Shown one piece after another: positions 39,860 to 51,819 of a DNA stretch of 64,000 nucleotides. A program made the position numbers and the translations under genes. The stretch is taken from NCBI GenBank assembly GCA_040285825.1, contig JAUPSS010000004.1:682001-746000 (forward strand), read 5' to 3'. The notes beneath the pieces were generated by a model. It had not been told where the DNA came from and made no database searches. It saw nothing but the letters and a program-made list of their open reading frames with translations. The stretch's first letter is position 1; every line of letters starts with the position of its first letter. This DNA is from Eukaryota sp. TZLM1-RC. Its lineage: Eukaryota > Metamonada: BaSk clade.

Positions 39860-41019
39860 TGCTACAGATGATATCTATAGACCAGAAATAAGTATACCTT
39901 TTTGGTATGTGGAGGGTCTGAGTTTTGGAATTAAAGGTTGTGATATTTGTTTGATCCATCAGCGGTGACTTGTTGAAGGTATACCAGTTTATCTTCTCTT
40001 TTAACATGTGCTTTCATCACTGCCAACAAATTCAGTGAATCAGTTCGATCTCTATCGCACAAACCTTCCCTTGATTTAAACATGACAAGCCCATGAAGTA
40101 GACATTTCATGCCTCTTATTTGACTTAGGATTTCTTTAAGAGCAATTTTGACGATGGAAGTATTTGACTTTGACATCAAAGAATCAGGATTGTCTCCATT
40201 GGTTGAGTTGTTACAGTATTGATGTTGATGTTTCGATATTTGTAGTAGTTCATTATAACAAATAAGTGTTTGTTTCTCAGTGATGGTGAATAGCACGATA
40301 ACTGACAGAAGTGACAAAGTTCATTTAACAGAAAACAATGCAACAATGGTGATGTATTAAGAAGATGGTACCAATGAAATTGCGAACAGGACAAATTTTT
40401 GCAAAAACATTTGTGGATGGACTCAAATCTGCAAAATGGAAAATTCAGGTGATCATTTGATCATTCCATGATTATAATTTTCAGAATTTACCTATCAATA
40501 CATTTACCTTCAACATGAAACTACTGGTATCAGATACTGTGAATACAACCGTCATTATGATGCTTTTTCCAGACCATCAATTACATCTTTCAGCTCAATT
40601 TTGGAGCAGTTTTTTGTCAAACAAAGCATTTATTTCAACAAAACTTTCAGTACTTGTCCAAGACCAAAAAACCAAAAAGCTGCCCAAAGAATATCATTGG
40701 AACCATGCATACAGTAAGGGCCCTGTTTAAATGATGTTATTCTAGTATCATTTTACATAGCTATTGACCTTATACATGACTAACACTGAGTGGTCATGAA
40801 AGTCTTTATGTATTAACATCATAGCAATTGTTGGTTACTTTGTAGAGGATAGTGTTGGTGATCTGTCTTCATTGGGCTTTTTACAACAGTGAATTTGTGG
40901 CATTTTTGGATTTCTCCATCATCACATTATTCTGGTGAAAACCTTGAAACACTACCAGATATCCTCGCTGTAATGACTCCTGGCAAGCTAGTTAAAGCCT
41001 GCCATTGTCGTGGTTAGCT
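39860..41019. other. Intergenic with an unassigned small ORF
   Basis: A minus-strand ORF from ATG 40176 to 39931 (81 codons; IVKIALKEILSQIRGMKCLL inside) looks protein-like but is not recognised; its frame is open upstream to 40317 without an ATG. A plus-strand ORF at 40515-40730 is weaker. The 5' flank of the gene at 41020 lies here. Confidence 0.35.
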
Positions 41020-42477
41020 ATGCAAGTTGCAATATTTCTGCTATCACTGTGCATACTTGCCTTGGCTGAGAGTATTACAGATATCAACCCGATTCACATT
41101 ACAACATTAGACCCAAACAGTGACGTTACTACACAATGGTCCAGCCGATGCTACGAGAACACCCTCACCATCAGGAGCTACCCACGAATGCGAATGTTGC
41201 GATTGACCGTCAATTCTGAACGAACAGATTCCTTTTTCTGTACAGATTGGTACTTCCTTTCTTCTCACACAAGCTTCCGTACACGGTACAATGCTCTACC
41301 AGGAAGATCTACATGGACACTCCTCTACACCACGCCTCAATGGAACGACATTCAAGCACATGGACTTCATCTCTTCCATATTGACAGATCGGCTATTGAT
41401 TACCTTTCCAACGTTTTAAGTACAATCCAGTTATTCTTCAGTGATGCTTCTTCTGAAACCATTGCCAAGTTCCTCACCTCCAAGCTTAACGTGGAGTTCG
41501 TTCCTCGTGACGATGACCTAAAGTATCATATTGACAAGACCCTAATTAAACCAGGGGATTTGTTCATTCAAGCTTCCACAAGCCCTGGATCTGCTTTGAT
41601 CTCTTATGGTACCGGAGCATTCGTCAGCCATACAGTAGTCGCAGTCGAGATTGAAGGAGAGATTTACATGGCTGAGAGCGTTGATGATCACCCGTTTGCT
41701 GATCCTTCATACCATCCAAAAGGTTCAAGAAGAGGTTTCGTGGCATTACCATTTGATGAGTGGTATGAAAAAGAACAGAAGTTGAACGGGGTTACCTTGC
41801 ACATCCCATTACGAGAAGAATTATCCCTCAAGTTTAATAACAAGAAGGCGGTGGAGTGGTTCAAGGAGCACGAGCACACTCCTTATGGTTACCATTCTTT
41901 TCTTTATTCTTGGTGGGATACTCCTAATGATAACTTTCCTGATCAGTGGTCTGGGCAGTTCTTTTACCATTTGCTGATCATTGCGGAGAAAATTTACCCT
42001 GATATTGTTTATAAATCAATAGTAAAGGGAGCTCAGCATCGACTTGGTAATTATGAAGTTAAATCAGTATCAGAGCTTGGGTCTCTGTTGGCTGAAACAG
42101 GATTACATAGCTTTAGTGAGTTGATGTCCATTCCAGAGAGCGTGGAGTGGAGATACTCTAACAACCAAGGAAAACCAGATCGTTATGATTACGTTTGTTC
42201 AGCATTTGTTGCAAAGATTTGGCAACTGGGCGGTCTCTTTGGGGATTTGTCTATATCACCTGCGGAATTCACTCCAATTGATTTGGTGCAGCTTGACTTT
42301 TTTAAGGACAAATGGGAGGGAAAGCCACCTTATTGTGGTCATGGAACCAGCCCTGTGTGCCAGATTATTGGTAGTTTTCAGTATCCTTGGCCTTTACTCC
42401 ACTTTAGTAAGATTCAGCCATATGTTAATATGAATGAGAGGTGTCCCAGATGGAGACATTATAGTTTGTTGTGTTAG
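41020..42477 (+). CDS. Secreted permuted papain-fold (YiiX-like) hydrolase
   Basis: Start chosen at ATG 41020, which gives a clean signal peptide (MQVAIFLLSLCILALAES). The 485-residue protein is intronless. Residues about 180-400 match the circularly permuted NlpC/P60/YiiX-type papain fold: GDLFIQAS, then YGTGAFVSHTVVAVE with the catalytic His near 203, later YGYHSFLYSWWDTP, and DYVCSAFVAKIWQLGG with the catalytic Cys near 393. Order His before Cys is the permuted form. Known relatives cleave peptides, amides or lipids; the substrate here is unknown. The C-terminal 60 residues hold several Cys, consistent with an extracellular or lysosomal protein. Confidence 0.8.
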   Translation: MQVAIFLLSLCILALAESITDINPIHITTLDPNSDVTTQWSSRCYENTLTIRSYPRMRMLRLTVNSERTDSFFCTDWYFLSSHTSFRTRYNALPGRSTWTLLYTTPQWNDIQAHGLHLFHIDRSAIDYLSNVLSTIQLFFSDASSETIAKFLTSKLNVEFVPRDDDLKYHIDKTLIKPGDLFIQASTSPGSALISYGTGAFVSHTVVAVEIEGEIYMAESVDDHPFADPSYHPKGSRRGFVALPFDEWYEKEQKLNGVTLHIPLREELSLKFNNKKAVEWFKEHEHTPYGYHSFLYSWWDTPNDNFPDQWSGQFFYHLLIIAEKIYPDIVYKSIVKGAQHRLGNYEVKSVSELGSLLAETGLHSFSELMSIPESVEWRYSNNQGKPDRYDYVCSAFVAKIWQLGGLFGDLSISPAEFTPIDLVQLDFFKDKWEGKPPYCGHGTSPVCQIIGSFQYPWPLLHFSKIQPYVNMNERCPRWRHYSLLC

Positions 42478-42791
42478 ATTTGATGGTTTAATAAATCAAG
42501 TTGAATTGTTTTGGGTTTTTTGAGTTTTTTTAAAGTTGAAATCAACAGAGGAGTATATTGTTATCAACTTACTGCATTTCGAACTAAGGACGTTGTTCCC
42601 TCATTATTCAATGGTTGTTACAATGAAACCGTTGGTCGAATGTTTCAATTTATTTTGGTTCAAATGTTGAACTTGTATCTATTTAAATAAGTGTCTAAAA
42701 AATCAACAATGCAAAACAAAATCATGTATTAAGCTGATAACTTTCTTTTACAACGTTCTGTGAATTAAAAAGCTTTTCAAGGATCAGCATT
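42478..42791. terminator. 3' flank of the hydrolase gene
   Basis: AATAAA occurs shortly after the stop (42490). Nothing else recognised up to the SEL1 pseudogene. Confidence 0.4.
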
Positions 42792-43560
42792 CTAGGACTT
42801 TTCGTACCATTCAATAGCTTGGCAAAGGTTTTTAGGTACACCGTAACCGTGTTCATAACAACTATTTAGATTGTACATTACAATTGTACTCATTACTAAT
42901 CCAAAAGCAGTTTGGTAAAAAAACATTGCTTGTGAATAGTGTTTTTCAACACCATTACTATCTCTATAATAACACTCCAAATTAGATTGTGCATTATTAC
43001 CCGCGGCTGCCTTGTTTTTCCAATAATATCCTTCTTTGTAATCCTGTTTGACACCAAACCCTCTAACAAAACAGTCACAAAGCCTATCCATATCCCCAGG
43101 ATGACCAGCATCAGCAGCTTTATGGAACCAAAAAACTGCTTCTTGGTAGTGTTCATCGATAGAAAATCTTGTTCTTTATTCATACATTTGTTCATTTTAT
43201 CATTGTAATATTTATTTGCTTTTTCAAACATTTGTTCAGGCGTATCATCATCACTTGACTCAACTTCTAAATTTTCAAACCCATCCTCCAAATTTTGGAC
43301 ACAATAACTACCATTGAACTCTTTTTGGTCCTCATTGGAAGAACTATCATCAGCTAATATTTAGTTAGGATTACCAGAATTCTGATTTTCTGTAATGTTA
43401 CTATTACAAATTTAAATTGAACTAATTTGTTCTTGTAATTCCTTTTCTTTTTGGGAATTGTCATTTATATTTGAGTTTAAAAACTCAAAAATTAACCGTT
43501 AAATCGTTAATTTTTATTCTCAAATCATTTATCGATTGATCCATTTCAACCAGAGTTTGG
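42792..43560 (-). pseudogene. SEL1-repeat protein, frameshifted
   Basis: Minus strand. SEL1-like repeats: AVFWFHKAADAGHPGDM, then YYWKNKAAAGNNAQSNL and CYEHGYGVPKNLCQAIEWYE. A frame change near 43160 separates the repeats from an acidic N-terminal segment (ESSDDDTPEQMFEKANKYY) and stops occur further upstream (about 43370 and 43415). The gene resembles the SEL1 part at 49443-49814 and is likely dead. SEL1 repeats act as protein scaffolds. Confidence 0.7.
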
Positions 43561-44519
43561 CTTAATTCTTGAGTTGTCTGATTTCAATCAATAATAGAAG
43601 TTCAGAAATCTTTATGTTATTGGCACAAGTACTAAAAATTTTGTTCCTTTTGAGTACAATTTTATTGTTCACTCAATATTCAAATTTATTTAGTCATTTG
43701 ATTTGAAAAAATCATTCGACCTGCAAATATTGCGAAATCTCACGCACTTTTAACTTAATTACAAGTTTTCTTGGCTTTGAGCACTCAGCTGTGGTTTGGT
43801 TGAATATTTTGTTGGGTAATGTATCTGTAAAAAATCAAGTGTCACAATTGATTATTTGCTTGTATAACGTGACTTATCAAGAATGAACCACTTTATGACA
43901 AATTTTGCCAGTGGAGGCAATGAATTTTCTCTCAAACTTTTTTTATTTTAATAATTCGTTTTTAATATAATTCATTGAGCTTGTTATTCAAATTTACCTA
44001 AGAAATTAGGATTTAGAATCAACGTCACATTGGTCCAATCGTGAAAACTTAGTCAGTATGTCAAATAGAGAGGGGGTGGCGTTACCTGTTTTATTATAAT
44101 AAGCCAAATTAAGCATCGTACCAACAAAACTATTGATGCAAGTTAATTCAACTTTGCAAAATCAATTTGTTTATGTACTATTTTCATCTATATAATGATA
44201 TTTGGGGTATTTCAAAATATTGAGGTACAAGTCAAAAATTAACAAAATGTGTTGTATTTGTATTAATTGTTCAAATATAACTTCCAGGCAAATCAGTTTT
44301 ACAATGGGAATAAATTGCAACCTTGTTTTGCATTGTGCAAAATGATTCGTTTGTAAGTCATTCATAATGCACCATTTCGATGAAAATTGAAGTGATCATT
44401 TTACTATTCTACCATTCTACCATGAATTGTATTTATGACTGATACAATGTTTAACCCATTAAATTCAGGGTTGTCTTTAAAATTATCAAAAACCTGTTTT
44501 ACTTTTGTTTTTATTCCAG
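43561..44519. other. Intergenic, nothing recognised
   Basis: AT-rich, no supported feature. Confidence 0.4.
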
Positions 44520-45409
44520 TGCACAATATTTTTTCTGCGTGTTGCTTAAGCAGGTTCAATGAAAAAGCTAAAAAGATTTTATTACCCTTTCAATATGGTA
44601 TAAATACTAAAGATGGAGTCTCTTCAGCGATTTTTGCTACTGATGTCTTATTTCGTCAAAATGAATCCAATGTTTGCATGTCATTGGATTTTAGTAATGC
44701 TTTCAATTCACTAAGTCGTCGCAGTATCCATGGTGCTCTATTGCAATATATGCCGGAATTAATACCATATTTTCAATCAACATATTGCACATATTCTAAT
44801 TTACATTTTGGTGATAGCATTTTGAGTTCATCAAGTGGCGTAAAGCAAGGAGATCCGTTAGGACCTCTTTTGTTTTGTTTGGCCATTCATCCTATTCTAC
44901 TGCAAATTCAAGAGATGTTTCCTTCGCTAAAAATGATTGCATATATGGATGATGTTGTGCTTATTGGTGATTTAAATATTGTGAAAAAAGCAACTGTATG
45001 TTTTAAAGAATTATTTACCAAAATTGGTCTCCGACTTAATTTACTTAAAAGTGTTTTGTTATCGAATTCTCCAGTTTCCACAATAATTGATGATATTGAA
45101 ATTCAAGCCAAATTATATTCAATTGATGCTATTCGTCATTTGGGTTCATTTTTAGGAAATAATGATGAAATTACCAAAAAATTGTTTGAAAAGTTGAACT
45201 CAATTTCTGACAAAATTGACCGAATGATGAATTTAGATATAAAAAAACACATCAAATTTACCATTATAAGACTGTGTTTTAGTTCCAATTTTAATCATAT
45301 ATTTCGATCTACAAATCCTCTCGTCACTAGACCTTCACGGATTCACGGATTCAATTTGCCATTATTAATAGATTACCGCGGTTTTTCAATCGAATTAGAG
45401 AAGCTTTAG
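44520..45409 (+). mobile_element. LINE reverse-transcriptase fragment
   Basis: One long frame contains reverse transcriptase motifs: QYGINTKDGVSSAIFA (fingers), SLDFSNAFNSLSRRS (motif A, catalytic Asp), SGVKQGDPLGPLLFC (motif B) and AYMDDVVLIGD (motif C with YMDD). LINE A has AYADD at motif C and differs throughout, so this is a separate family, perhaps family 2. The 5' half and the C-terminal zinc/nuclease part are missing; at about 45385 it runs directly into the unrelated repeat terminus. Reading frame intact for about 290 codons. Confidence 0.8.
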
Positions 45410-45520
45410 CTAGACAGCAAGCAAATCAAGATTTTGTAGAGGAAATCTTGGTTTAATGATAGTCGTCCCATTAGTTATGATTTAATTTAATCAAGTGTGC
45501 AAATTCAATAAATATAAAAA
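45385..45520 (+). repeat. Interspersed repeat terminus, copy 3
   Basis: Encodes FFNRIREALARQQANQDFVE then a stop and the GATAGTCGTCCCATTAG trailer, as at 3885-4135 and 13500-13760, now on the plus strand. It follows the RT fragment without a gap and shifted in frame, so either it is that element's own 3' end or the join is a recombination. Confidence 0.55.
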
Positions 45521-47319
45521 TTCCAGTGCGCTGTTCCAAATATTGGCTTATGAATAATTTCAACAGTTTGATCAAGGTTTTCTACAGTGATGTTGTTATA
45601 TAAATACTCTTTTGAAAAATTAAAACAATGTTCAATAATTCCATAGTCATCTTTTGCCAGCATAGTTATTACCAATTTTTTTCGATAAAAAATCATGTGT
45701 ATAGAAACATGAATTCGATTAAAATTCGAAGATCGATCCAAAATCAATAATATCTGCTGACAACTGTGACTTTAATTCACCAAGTTTTTGTTATATTCTC
45801 TTGTTTGCAGTTCAAATTGTTCTGGCTCTTGTTTGGTTAGCTGGTACATCTTGGTATTAATGGAACCCAGGATACCCTTACCCAAACTGAAAAGTGCGCC
45901 CATGTTTTTACGATGTACTTGCAAATGTCATAATTGCTTTCCAATATGTTCCCAATAAACAATCAATTTTTGAATTATCATTATTTATTTTCCTCAGAAG
46001 AGAATATTTACATCGATTGAAAATTTTCTAATTCTATCTACATTTTTCATTCCAATATAATGATTGTTTTGCATTGCAATATAAAATGCAATACTTGGGC
46101 GAAATTTTGTTATGTTGTATTTTATATCAAAATAAAAAAATAAATTGCTCAAATGACATAAATTTAATGATGCCAAATTATACAACTGAAAATTGTTTGG
46201 ATTAATATACGTCTATTTTTGGTTTAAGGTTTAATATCCCTTGAACTCTAAGCGTAAAGCTTCAACAAAATCAAATACATGTTTATTAAATAGTTTTAAG
46301 GTAAATCCATCTCAATAGTCAAGTGAACGCTTTGTATCATCGCCATTGAATCTTTTTTTTTCAATGGTAAGATATCTTTCCACATAAATGTTGTCATATT
46401 CACACCATTAAAATTACTAACGTGATTCTAGAAAAACAGCTAACTCAAATACGTTGAATAGAAAAAAGTCTAAACAATATAAAAAATATACATCAAAAAT
46501 ATAAAAAAATCTTTCATGTATAATCGATCATTAAAAACGGTTATTAAAAATATATTTTGATTTTGTGAAATCTATATGATTTTATAAACCATCATGGTTT
46601 TGTACAAGTATAATATTGAAGTTCATGGTACCTTGAAAAATTTCTGATGAAATATTGAGTGCAACACCCTCTCTGATCTTTTCATTAAAACATTTGCTCA
46701 AGTTTCTTGAAATGGTTGACTCAATGAACATCTTCATTTAATGTTTGACGATTTTCAATTTTATAAACAATGTGATGTGTTTGTTCTTTTTGCAAATTAT
46801 ATTCATAATTGACTACATTTTTGAAAGTTGAATTGCAATTTCAAATGGTTTATTTTGAACGGTCAATATTTCACCACATTTTTTCATTTAAAATTAACTG
46901 CAGATTGGATATCAAATAAAATATTTTTCAAACTAATTTGATGAACAGTTTTCCACATATTGTGCAGGAAATGACATAACTAATTTACACCTTCATTTCA
47001 AAATTTATAATTGGAATTTAATTATATTTGCGTGCTGTTTGGTACCATTGCAAATGGAAAAACATTCTTCATTATAGTTAAATCTTTCTGAAATTGTTAA
47101 AATCACAACAAATTCGTTTGTGTTTTACAATAATGACTTTTTTTGAATAAAGTCTCATAAAAGATATTAAATAAAATAAAAATAAAAAAAATAAAAGTTA
47201 AAGGTGTTGAATGAACTGAATACGCCCACACAATTGCATTTGGTACAACAGGAATACCAACAATAACTAGCTTTATAAATAATATTTCATTAAACTATTT
47301 AAATCTATCAACAAGAACA
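45521..47319. other. Intergenic, nothing recognised
   Basis: Very AT-rich. Small ORFs here look like composition effects. Confidence 0.45.
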
Positions 47320-47420
47320 ATCAACATCTAAATAATCCATCTCTCCCAAACCAACACAACTTTCCCTTGGCGGAATCTAAGAGAAAGGACGGCATCAGAA
47401 ACCAACTTCAATATCCCCAA
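47320..47420. repeat. Degenerate copy of LRR-flank repeat
   Basis: AATAATCCATCTCTCCCAAA and surrounding text resemble 12855-12960 and 3095-3185, which lie downstream of the two LRR genes. A third, more diverged copy. Confidence 0.45.
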
Positions 47421-47576
47421 CCAAATTATCCAACAATTTTTGAGCTTCTGGAATGTACTATTCCCTAATAATTTGGTCAAATAATCGGTCGTTAATGGAT
47501 AATGTTTGATGTGTGAGTCAGAAAAATTTGATTTATTTCAAACAAGGCTGTCAGAAAATGATAAATAATTAAACCT

Positions 47577-49820
47577 TTATGACAATAATTGACTTAAAAA
47601 AGTGCCCAAAACCTCTGAACCAAGGAAAGCATGCTTTCTAGGAGAATTTCGTCGAAGAACGCAAATGCCTTGCTCTTTCAAAGAATCTGCGGCTTTCTCA
47701 TAAACTTCTTCTTGGATACCTTTACTAATATCTGACCCGCACATTCCCAAACGCACAGATACTACCCAAACATTCTCAACATCCTTAGGAATGGAAGCAA
47801 CGCACTTCCAATATTCAGTTGCATAGGTGACTGCATCATTATTGGATAATTTGATATCAAATAGAATAGTCCAATCCTTCGTTCTCTAAATGAGATCAGG
47901 ACCACGGGCATCGGTAATGTTTAACTCGACTCTATTTAGAGGTACTAATGAGAATCGTTGTAATGGAGAACCACAAAAGGAAAATTCTTCTTTGTGAAGT
48001 ATGCCTTCAACACTATCGTGATAATTTCTAATACACTCAGGGCAAAAGAACTTCTTGCACTCTTTGCATTCCCAAGACGCTGCGTTATCACAACTTAACT
48101 TCCCTACACAGACTCTATTCGACTCACCATTAGATAGGTCCTTTTGAGACATCATTTCAAGTCCAATGATTGAACCCCTAGACTGTTCAAGCTGTGTGAA
48201 TTGAAGATCAAAAATACCATGTTCGTCAGGATTTGAATGAACACCCAGGGGTCCAAGTACCCGTACAACTGATCGATCTGCCAGATAACGCCACACGTAA
48301 TCAATTCTTAAATTAAATAGGTCACGTAAACCTGGTTTAATTCGTTGTCCCAATTCTTCTTTGGAATAACTGGAAGTTAGTAAGTCATAGCGTTGTCCAT
48401 AAGGAGAGTCACGGTTTCTGAATTTGATGGAAGCAACCAATGCATGACAGTAACGAGTCAAAACATGGGAGTGATTGGTAGATCTTTGGGATTTTCTGGG
48501 AGGTAAGGTCCAAGGAGCCAACATGATATTGTTACTACCTTCTAGTTCCTCCAGTAGCTCATTACCAATAACATCATCAAGCATTAGTGGTACTGAAGCA
48601 TCAGAAAGATTCGAGATTGATATGCTCTGTCTCTGTCTCATATCACGGTAACATCCAGAATCAGCCAGTTCAACAAGACCAAAATCAGTGCCATTATTTT
48701 TAGCATCTCAAAATGCATTCAAAAGCTGAACCATAATCCTTGGATTACCAAGACACTCTTGAAGTCTAGATTGAACAATTTCAATTTCTGCCTCAGATAA
48801 AGCAAGTTTATAAAACTCTGGAGAAGTTGAAATAAATTGATCAATATACTTTTGATGTAAAAGACCTTGTAATCTATAAGGCTTCAATTCGAAGAATGTC
48901 GCCCCTGTCAGTTTAACGGCCCTTTTCCTTTCATTGGATGCAAAGATTAAGAGACAATGTCCAGAAGCGCGTGCAGAGTAAAGAGCATTAATAAAATCAA
49001 TATTTTTCTCAACAACATGGATTTCATCCACAAACAGCAGAATCTTCTTCGTGGAAAATCGACTTGCTGTCCACTCAATGAGCTGTGGAAGGTTTATTCT
49101 GAAACATCAGCTGGAAAGTCAATTTCACATAAGCGGAGATGAGCTAGGATTTGAGAATGCAATTTAGAAGAAGGATCAACAGAAGATGAATATTCAGCTC
49201 GTAGTGTACATGGAAAAAAGGGTTTGGCCATGTGGAATAGAAGAAGCTTATCTATTGGAGTGATGGATTCTTGCTGACAATACCTTTCCAGTTGAGAAAT
49301 AGCAAGTGTGTCATTGAAAAGAGAATAAAGGAATCGACATGCAAAAGAAGTCTTCCCACTACCCGTGGCTCCTACAAAAACAGGAACAAGTAACTTGGCA
49401 TACACGCAAAATTGCATACACGCATCCTTATATTATGAAAAATTATACAAGAATTACATACTGATTACCCAATTCAGCAGCTTTTTGGTAATAAAACAAC
49501 GCTTGAGAATAGTCTTGTTCAACTCCGAGACCATGGTTATAACAATATCCTAAAGCATTCATAGCACCAACATCACCAGCATTAGCAGCTTTTCTCAACC
49601 AATAACAAGCTTGTTGATGGTCTTGATTAACACCTTTGCCATCTCTATAACAATAACCTAAATTAAACATAGCTACTCTATTACCAGCTTCAGCTGCCTT
49701 GCTATACCAATAAAAACCTTGTTGGTCATCCTTTTCTACACCAAGCTCATGGTTGTAACGATAACCTAATTGAGTCATAGCATCGGGATGACCAGCATCA
49801 GCAGCTTTTTTCACTCAAGA
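47577..49820 (-). pseudogene. SEL1 / P-loop NTPase / B-box / PD-(D/E)XK-like gene, decayed
   Basis: Minus strand. SEL1 repeats (49814-49469: AMFNLGYCYRDGKGVNQDH and similar) splice across a 97-nt intron (49468-49372) into a Walker A GATGSGKTSF; Walker B is LLFVDEIHVV. The remaining NTPase core (FISTSPEFYKLALSEAE ...GNPRIMVQLL) looks like the ATPases of Crinkler-type proteins. Next, CDNAASWECKECKKFFCPEC with a following His resembles a B-box zinc finger. The end has GPDLI and ILFDIKLSN, a PD...DxK nuclease-like pair. Defects: N-terminus missing, frame change or 23-nt intron near 49090, TGA at 48710, TAG at 47888. Family knowledge: Crinkler proteins pair a P-loop NTPase with a nuclease; the match is inference. 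Confidence 0.65.
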
Positions 49821-49949
49821 AAGACACATTGCTATTCTGCATGCAGATGCAAACCTAGCGTTGCGTACCAAACCCAACATTTCTGTTTAAAATTTTGTAT
49901 TTCCGGTGACGAAATTGCATTACACTATTTTATTAAACTCAAACTACTA

Positions 49950-51659
49950 CTACTGTTTCATTTGTTTACAAGTTTTCCCAACTTTTAAAGAAAGCAAGAA
50001 AGAGAACAACAACAAACCACTCATCACCATAAAAGCAACATCACTCAACCCCAAATCATTGAAAACCGCATAAATGTTGGGTCCCACCACTCCAGCCAAC
50101 CCACTGGATAAGAAAATCCAAGGGAACACAGTTGCAAAGTTCTCTTGACCCCAGATATCAACTAAACAAACCGGCATGGTCACATACATTGAACCATACA
50201 AACCACTGATAATGAAAGCAGAACCAATAAAAGTAACTGGATGAGCCGCAAGCCAGATAAAGCCCAAAATAAGCACGGATTGTATAATTAAAACCAATGA
50301 CAAAGTGTTGGATGAACCTATAACATCAACAACTTTTCCTAACGCGATTCTACCTATTCCATTACCAGCATTAAATGCTACAGAGGTCGCTAAAAATGTG
50401 AAAAACTGAATTTCGTCATCATCATAGTTGTTGTTGGAGAGAGCCTTGACCGGATATAAACGAAGACTGCCCAAAAACATAAATCCAATAGAAGTTCCAA
50501 AAATCATTATTGTAAAAGCTAGCCAAAATGTTTTTGAAGCGAAAAATTGCTTAATCGACATGAGCTCTTCTTTAATCTCTTCTTTTTTCTGACACTTGTC
50601 AGTTTCTTCCACCAAAATTTCATCTTCAACAGTGACTGGTACATCTACAGCAAGTTCACTAAGCTCTGTCACTGAAACAGTACTTGTCACTGATCCCTTC
50701 CTTTCAGCTTCATACTCTACAGTGGGGTCTACAGTCGAACTGATGACGTCACTGTTGTCGTCACCAACACTATTCAGTTCGGTTTCCTTTGTATTTGTTT
50801 TTGTCTTTTCTTCTGTTACGTCATCCTTTTTTTCGGAATTAGGAACCATAAAGATTCCAGCCAATAGGATAGCAATGGGGGCTGACAAAGAAAAAACCCT
50901 AAATACAACAGAAGGTGGATTAGTCTTTAATAATTCCTCCACAATTGCTGACCAAACTAAAGAACCGGTTCCAAAAACACCTATGGTTAGCAAGAGTTAG
51001 AAAAAAGTGAAAAAAGGTCTAATTTTGGAAACTTTGATGACATTTTTGAGAAATTGAAACAATATTATATCAAATTATTTTTGATAGTTTTAACAAGCGC
51101 AAATTGAAGCAAATTCCATTAATTTAAAAAAGTCAAAACATTATTCAAACCAAGAAAGAAAAAAACATACCGACTGAAATACCAGTAATTAACCCTTTAT
51201 TCTTTGGAAAGTAACTCATAGACACCCTCAAAGCCACTATATATGAAAAACCAATAGCAGCGGCAGCCATGACACCAGCACCTAGAGTTACAAATAAAAC
51301 ATCACTTCCATCGTTCAAAGAGGCAACAGAATATCCAGCAAACATTACCAGGCCAGAGGTTGTAGTGAGGAAGCGATATGAGTAGCGACGAACAGCGATA
51401 CCCGCGAGAATGGGGAAGATCCCGACCACAAGTACAACACAGGACCAAACGCGCTGGGAGACAGCAGCTCGCCATCCATAGTCATTGACAAGATGAGGAA
51501 TCAGCTGATGTGAGAGGAAGGAATGTGACGGACCGTGGGGAAAGAGTAGTTGATACCCAGGGATAGTTGAAGGAAGATGAAGGCAATGACTACAATATAC
51601 TTTCTTTTGATAAGAAGAGATCGAATGGCATTCTGACTGAGAGGTCCCTTACTGGACAT
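49950..51659 (-). CDS. Major facilitator superfamily transporter
   Basis: Three exons (51659-51534, 51504-51171, 50980-49950) with introns of 29 and 190 nt give 496 residues. Start chosen at ATG 51659 (MSSKGPL), the first in frame. Splicing restores NYSFPTLIPHLVNDYGWRAA and GISVGVFGTGSLVWSAI across the junctions. Twelve hydrophobic segments are expected: about six before and six after a long acidic central loop (residues about 250-320, Thr/Ser/Glu/Lys-rich). The pattern resembles oxalate/formate- or monocarboxylate-like MFS carriers. Substrate unknown. It shares a 160-bp divergent promoter region with dihydropyrimidinase, so a pyrimidine-breakdown product or its precursor is a reasonable but unproven cargo. 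Confidence 0.85.
51505..51533 (-). other. 29-nt intron of the MFS gene
   Basis: GTCCGT...CACATCAG on the minus strand, phase 0. Without removal the frame stops within a few codons; with it the first extracellular loop reads naturally into NDYGWR. Confidence 0.75.
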
Positions 51660-51819
51660 GATGGTGAAGGCTGGGGAGGAAGAGGGGAGGTTGAGGTTGA
51701 GGTTGATACAACCTTGTGAGATCAAATTGATAGGTCAAAAAGACATATTAAAAAGACTGTTGTTGACTAGTTTTTGTGATTAAAAATGATTTATTATCTC
51801 AACAACGATTGGACTAACA
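51660..51819. promoter_or_regulatory. Divergent promoter region, MFS / dihydropyrimidinase
   Basis: 160 bp between two opposite ATGs. No specific factor site recognised; co-regulation is inferred from spacing only. Confidence 0.5.
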
